Assembly: GCA_028285685.1 (NCBI GenBank) | Contig: JANQOR010000034.1 | Span: 1-64,000 of the forward strand | DNA length: 64,000 nt | DNA from: Cyclobacteriaceae bacterium | GTDB taxonomy: Bacteria > Bacteroidota > Bacteroidia > Cytophagales > Cyclobacteriaceae | Direction: 5' to 3' | Shown here: piece by piece, positions 61,129 to 64,000 of the stretch | How the letters are laid out: each line of letters begins with the position of its first letter | How positions within the stretch are numbered: position 1 is the stretch's first letter | The notes under the pieces: model-generated | The model's input: the letters and a program-made list of their open reading frames with translations, nothing else | Told to the model about the DNA's origin: nothing | The model's database searches: none | Made by a program: the position numbers and the translations under genes

Positions 61129-62448
61129 ATGAAAATAGCAGTAATAGGGACCGGATACGTTGGATTAGTTACCGGAACATGCTTTGCTGAGACAGGTAAT
61201 AATGTTACGTGTGTAGATATCGACGAGAAAAAAGTCGAAAAACTCCGGAACAAGCAAATCACCATTTACGAGCCTGGGTTGGAAGCGTTATTTGAGAGAA
61301 ACATTCGTCAGGGGCGGCTAGATTTTACAACTGACTTAGCAGCAGGAATCAAAGGAGCACAAATCATCTTCTTAGCACTGCCCACCCCACCAGGTGAAGA
61401 TGGGTCCGCGGATCTGCAATACGTTCTCAGGGTGGCTGAAGAGCTCGGGCCACTGCTGGAAGATTTCACGGTCATCGTAGATAAAAGTACCGTTCCTGTA
61501 GGCACTGCGGAGAAGGTCACGGAAAAAGTTAGATTAGGGGCTAAGGTTGATTTTGAGGTAGTTTCAAATCCCGAATTCCTCCGTGAAGGCGTAGCTGTGG
61601 ACGATTTCATGAAACCTGACAGAGTCGTTATCGGCGCTGAATCTGAGAAATCCATCAAACTGATGGAGGCACTTTATGCTCCATTCGTGCGGCAGGGAAA
61701 TCCGATCATCTTCATGGATGTTCGATCTGCGGAACTGACAAAATATGCAGCCAATTCCTTTCTCGCGACAAAGATCACTTTCATGAATGAAATAGCCAAC
61801 CTATGTGAATTGCTTGGTGCGGACGTAGATAAGGTTAGGAAGGGAATCGGAACGGATAGCAGGATTGGTAATAGATTCTTGTTTGCTGGCATTGGGTATG
61901 GAGGCAGTTGTTTCCCAAAAGATGTACAAGCACTTGCAAAGTCGTCTAATGAAGCTGACTATGATTTCAAGATCCTCAACTCTGTTATGTCTGTGAACGA
62001 AGGTCAGAAACAAAAGATGATCGATCCGCTGAAAGCGTACTTCGATGGTGATCTAACGGGTAAAACAATTGCTATCTGGGGGCTAGCGTTCAAACCGTAT
62101 ACTGACGATATCCGGGAAGCCCCAGCTCTGGAGAATATCAACGTACTGCTCGGACTTGGAGCAAAAATAAAAACCTACGATCCGGAGGCGATGAACAATG
62201 TTAAAGGACTCTTTGGAGATAAAATCTACTTTGCAAAGGATCAGTACGATGCACTAGAAGACGCCGATGCTTTGATGATCATGACGGAGTGGCCAATTTT
62301 CAGAACGCCACAATTTGATCGAATGGCTAAGGAGCTAAAAAACAAAGTCATCTTCGACGGGAGAAATCTGTATGATCTGAGTCAAATGGAGGAGCTCAGC
62401 TTCGAATACCATAGCATTGGACGCAGATCTGTAAATACACAATCTTAA
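61129..62448 (+). CDS. ugd: UDP-glucose 6-dehydrogenase
   Basis: 439-aa NAD-dependent enzyme making UDP-glucuronate for envelope polysaccharides. The NAD site is IGTGYVGLVTGTCFAETG at the N-terminus and the catalytic Cys is in GIGYGGSCFPKDVQALAK. The C-terminal UDP-binding domain follows (WGLAFKPYTDDIREAPAL). UDP-glucose/GDP-mannose family is certain; glucose specificity is the usual call for this subfamily. No glycosyltransferase cluster nearby. Confidence 0.93.
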   Translation: MKIAVIGTGYVGLVTGTCFAETGNNVTCVDIDEKKVEKLRNKQITIYEPGLEALFERNIRQGRLDFTTDLAAGIKGAQIIFLALPTPPGEDGSADLQYVLRVAEELGPLLEDFTVIVDKSTVPVGTAEKVTEKVRLGAKVDFEVVSNPEFLREGVAVDDFMKPDRVVIGAESEKSIKLMEALYAPFVRQGNPIIFMDVRSAELTKYAANSFLATKITFMNEIANLCELLGADVDKVRKGIGTDSRIGNRFLFAGIGYGGSCFPKDVQALAKSSNEADYDFKILNSVMSVNEGQKQKMIDPLKAYFDGDLTGKTIAIWGLAFKPYTDDIREAPALENINVLLGLGAKIKTYDPEAMNNVKGLFGDKIYFAKDQYDALEDADALMIMTEWPIFRTPQFDRMAKELKNKVIFDGRNLYDLSQMEELSFEYHSIGRRSVNTQS

Positions 62449-62490
62449 AGTGAGGGTTTATCCCTTGCAGCCCACGTCCTTCTTCGAGAT

Positions 62491-63234
62491 TTATTTCTGC
62501 TCGTTCAGCGCCCAATCATATTCCTTGAAATCCAGACTTGCGCGCCGTTCAAGCTTAGCTTCCGAAAATTGACTTACGTACTCCTCGAGGGACATCTTTT
62601 TCGTAAAGTCACCTCTGTACCAACTAAACAATTTTGAGAGCTCTGCTTTTGATTCGCTCTTAATCTCATTTTTAGAGGTATCGGAAAGAAAGTCTTTCGC
62701 TGCCTTCGTCAGCTGGGCATCTAGGCTTTCTGGCAAGTAGGCTCTCCTTTGAAGTTTGGGGCATGATACTGCAGCACAAACCAACGCAAAATGAATTCTA
62801 GGTTCATCAAATTCTTTTCTTATAATTCCATGCTCGACTTTATTCAGGTCTATTGGTTCATCTCCAATTTTGATGAATTTTATATCCCAAGGTGTGTTTA
62901 CAAAGGGAATCTTTATGGCAGCTCCAATATCTCTAATGCTTTTGACCGGATAATGCTGCAGGATTAGCTCGAGAGTGAAGGCATTATAGGCATTTATCCA
63001 GTAAGCCAGCTGCTGATCCTTAGTCCAGCTATCTTCAGGCTCATTGTTCTCCAACATTTGAAGATAAGATTTTAGTTTGGCACGCTCCGATGCAAGCCCT
63101 TTATAGTTGACCAAACCCTTTTCGTCCACATAGTCTTGAAGAAGCGCATCAAACGATTCATGTGAGACTCCATCTTGTGCCATTGTTCCTAAGGAGATGA
63201 ACAAAGCTGAGAGAAAGATCGCAATTCGATTCAT
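62491..63234 (-). CDS. DUF547 exported protein
   Basis: 247-aa exported protein of the DUF547 family (unknown function, often near transporters or glutaredoxins). Signal peptide 1-19 (LGTMAQ). The conserved blocks are LAYWINAYNAFTLELILQHYP and the Cys/His region HFALVCAAVSCPKLQRRAY. Similar to thiol-active domains, but no activity is established. Confidence 0.85.
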   Translation of the reverse strand: MNRIAIFLSALFISLGTMAQDGVSHESFDALLQDYVDEKGLVNYKGLASERAKLKSYLQMLENNEPEDSWTKDQQLAYWINAYNAFTLELILQHYPVKSIRDIGAAIKIPFVNTPWDIKFIKIGDEPIDLNKVEHGIIRKEFDEPRIHFALVCAAVSCPKLQRRAYLPESLDAQLTKAAKDFLSDTSKNEIKSESKAELSKLFSWYRGDFTKKMSLEEYVSQFSEAKLERRASLDFKEYDWALNEQK

Positions 63235-63501
63235 ATCTTAATATAGTATAGTTCAGATTCAAAGTAGCTAGAACGGCCTAGGCACACAAATTGGTTTCAA
63301 TTTACGCCCTTTCATTATCAATTAACCAGCAAAAGGTACGCCAACAGACAAAATTTTAAATTTCGAGCTTATCAAGAAGTATCGCCTGAGACAGGCACGA
63401 ACTAGGGTTAAAGACAATAGCCCGATTGTTGATCGATTTAAGTCTTGAGTCAGGATTGTTAAAATTTGATATGTAGAAAAAGAAAAGCCAAAACCTAAAC
63501 A

Positions 63502-63509
63502 TATCTTTG
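63502..63509 (+). promoter_or_regulatory. -7 box of glyS
   Basis: TATCTTTG matches TAnnTTTG, 5 bases before the glyS start codon, so the leader would be extremely short. Confidence 0.6.
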
Positions 63510-63514
63510 CGGCC

Positions 63515-64000
63515 ATGAGCAATACACCGGATGGAGGAACCTTAAAAAACATTGTGTCGCACTGTAAAGAGTACGGCTTTATTTACCCTTCGAGTGACAT
63601 TTACGATGGCCTGGCTGCTACGTATGACTATGGTCCAAACGGATCTGAATTAAAGAACAACATCAAAGAGTATTGGTGGAAGGCGATGGTGAGTATGCAT
63701 TCAAACATTGTAGGAATTGATGCTGCTATCTTCATGCATCCTGCGACCTGGAAGGCTTCCGGACACGTGGATGCTTTCAATGATCCGTTAATTGACAACA
63801 AGGACTCTAAGAAACGCTACCGTGCGGATGTACTAGTAGAGGAATACATTGCAAAAATTGAGGGGAAGATTAAAAAAGAGATTGTCAAGGCTACAAAACG
63901 TTTCGGCAATACATTTGATGAGGCTCAATTCACCACAACTAATCCAAGAGTTGTTGGCTACAAAGAGAAGATCAAGTCCATAGAGGATAGAATGGGTAAA
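63515..64000 (+). CDS. glyS: Glycine--tRNA ligase (5' part, truncated by window edge)
   Basis: 162 codons of an open frame running off the right edge. The N-terminus (KNIVSHCKEYGFIYPSSDIYDG and AATYDYGPNGSELKNNIKEYWW) is that of the single-chain alpha2-type glycyl-tRNA synthetase, with the class II motif 1 region in IVGIDAAIFMHPATWKASGH. Symbol glyS or glyQS is used for this type. Confidence 0.92.
   Translation, partial: MSNTPDGGTLKNIVSHCKEYGFIYPSSDIYDGLAATYDYGPNGSELKNNIKEYWWKAMVSMHSNIVGIDAAIFMHPATWKASGHVDAFNDPLIDNKDSKKRYRADVLVEEYIAKIEGKIKKEIVKATKRFGNTFDEAQFTTTNPRVVGYKEKIKSIEDRMGK

Noticed and set aside
63322-63552. 76-codon minus-strand frame before glyS
   Set aside because: Overlaps the start of glyS on the other strand and reads as low-information hydrophobic sequence.

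Overview
The window reads as chromosomal DNA from a free-living member of the Bacteroidota, most likely a Cytophagales-type bacterium. The evidence is a PorP/SprF-family type IX secretion (T9SS) protein, two secreted proteins with T9SS C-terminal sorting tails, SusC-type and FecA-type TonB-dependent receptors with carboxypeptidase-like N-terminal domains, and LytTR two-component pairs. Many genes are also preceded by the Bacteroidota -7 promoter box TAnnTTTG instead of Shine-Dalgarno sites. I see no insertion sequence, prophage, CRISPR array or rRNA operon. The assignment to order is inference.

Layout. 0.2-4.7 kb: minus-strand run of a BamA/TamA-like outer-membrane protein, DUF4271 membrane protein, hemD and a PorP-like protein, divergent from hemW. 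5.9-8.4 kb: a small helical protein, a LytTR response regulator with its histidine kinase, and a small exported protein. 8.5-15.4 kb: M61 peptidase, uvrA, LOG-family protein, TIGR01777 oxidoreductase, exported unknown. 15.5-19.7 kb: a TonB-dependent receptor and a beta-helix lipoprotein separated by a terminator. 20-27 kb: membrane protein, moxR, then an arsenic-response cluster (arsR, two VOC proteins, arsC-type phosphatase, type II NADH dehydrogenase) with two matching operator-like sites and no visible efflux pump; then a probably frameshifted DUF6090-like gene and a PLP decarboxylase. 27-38 kb: lipoprotein, second LytTR pair, a block of coupled unknown genes, CPBP protease, two T9SS-sorted proteins. 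38 kb: tRNA-Gly and tRNA-Leu. 38.4-42.8 kb: STAS-like protein, mutS, CPBP protease, TrmH-type methyltransferase.

42.8-53.4 kb is the most coherent accessory region. It holds a ferritin operon (Cys-rich small protein, unknown protein, ferritin) and an iron-uptake type operon (DUF4856 lipoprotein, imelysin-type lipoprotein, HTTM/vitamin-K-carboxylase-like membrane protein, FecA-like receptor, CxxCH lipoprotein). It also holds a LuxR-type response regulator divergent from fumC. Their promoters share a 17-bp palindrome, TTTAGAATnATTCTAAA, placed just downstream of the -7 box in each of three promoters, plus one extra copy. This looks like a local metal-responsive (probably iron) regulon.

53.4-64 kb is mostly housekeeping: SPOR-like protein, map, ClC channel, two thioredoxin-fold proteins, then raiA-xerC-rpsU on the minus strand, an acyl-CoA dehydrogenase, UDP-glucose dehydrogenase, a DUF547 protein and the 5' part of glyS, which runs off the right edge.
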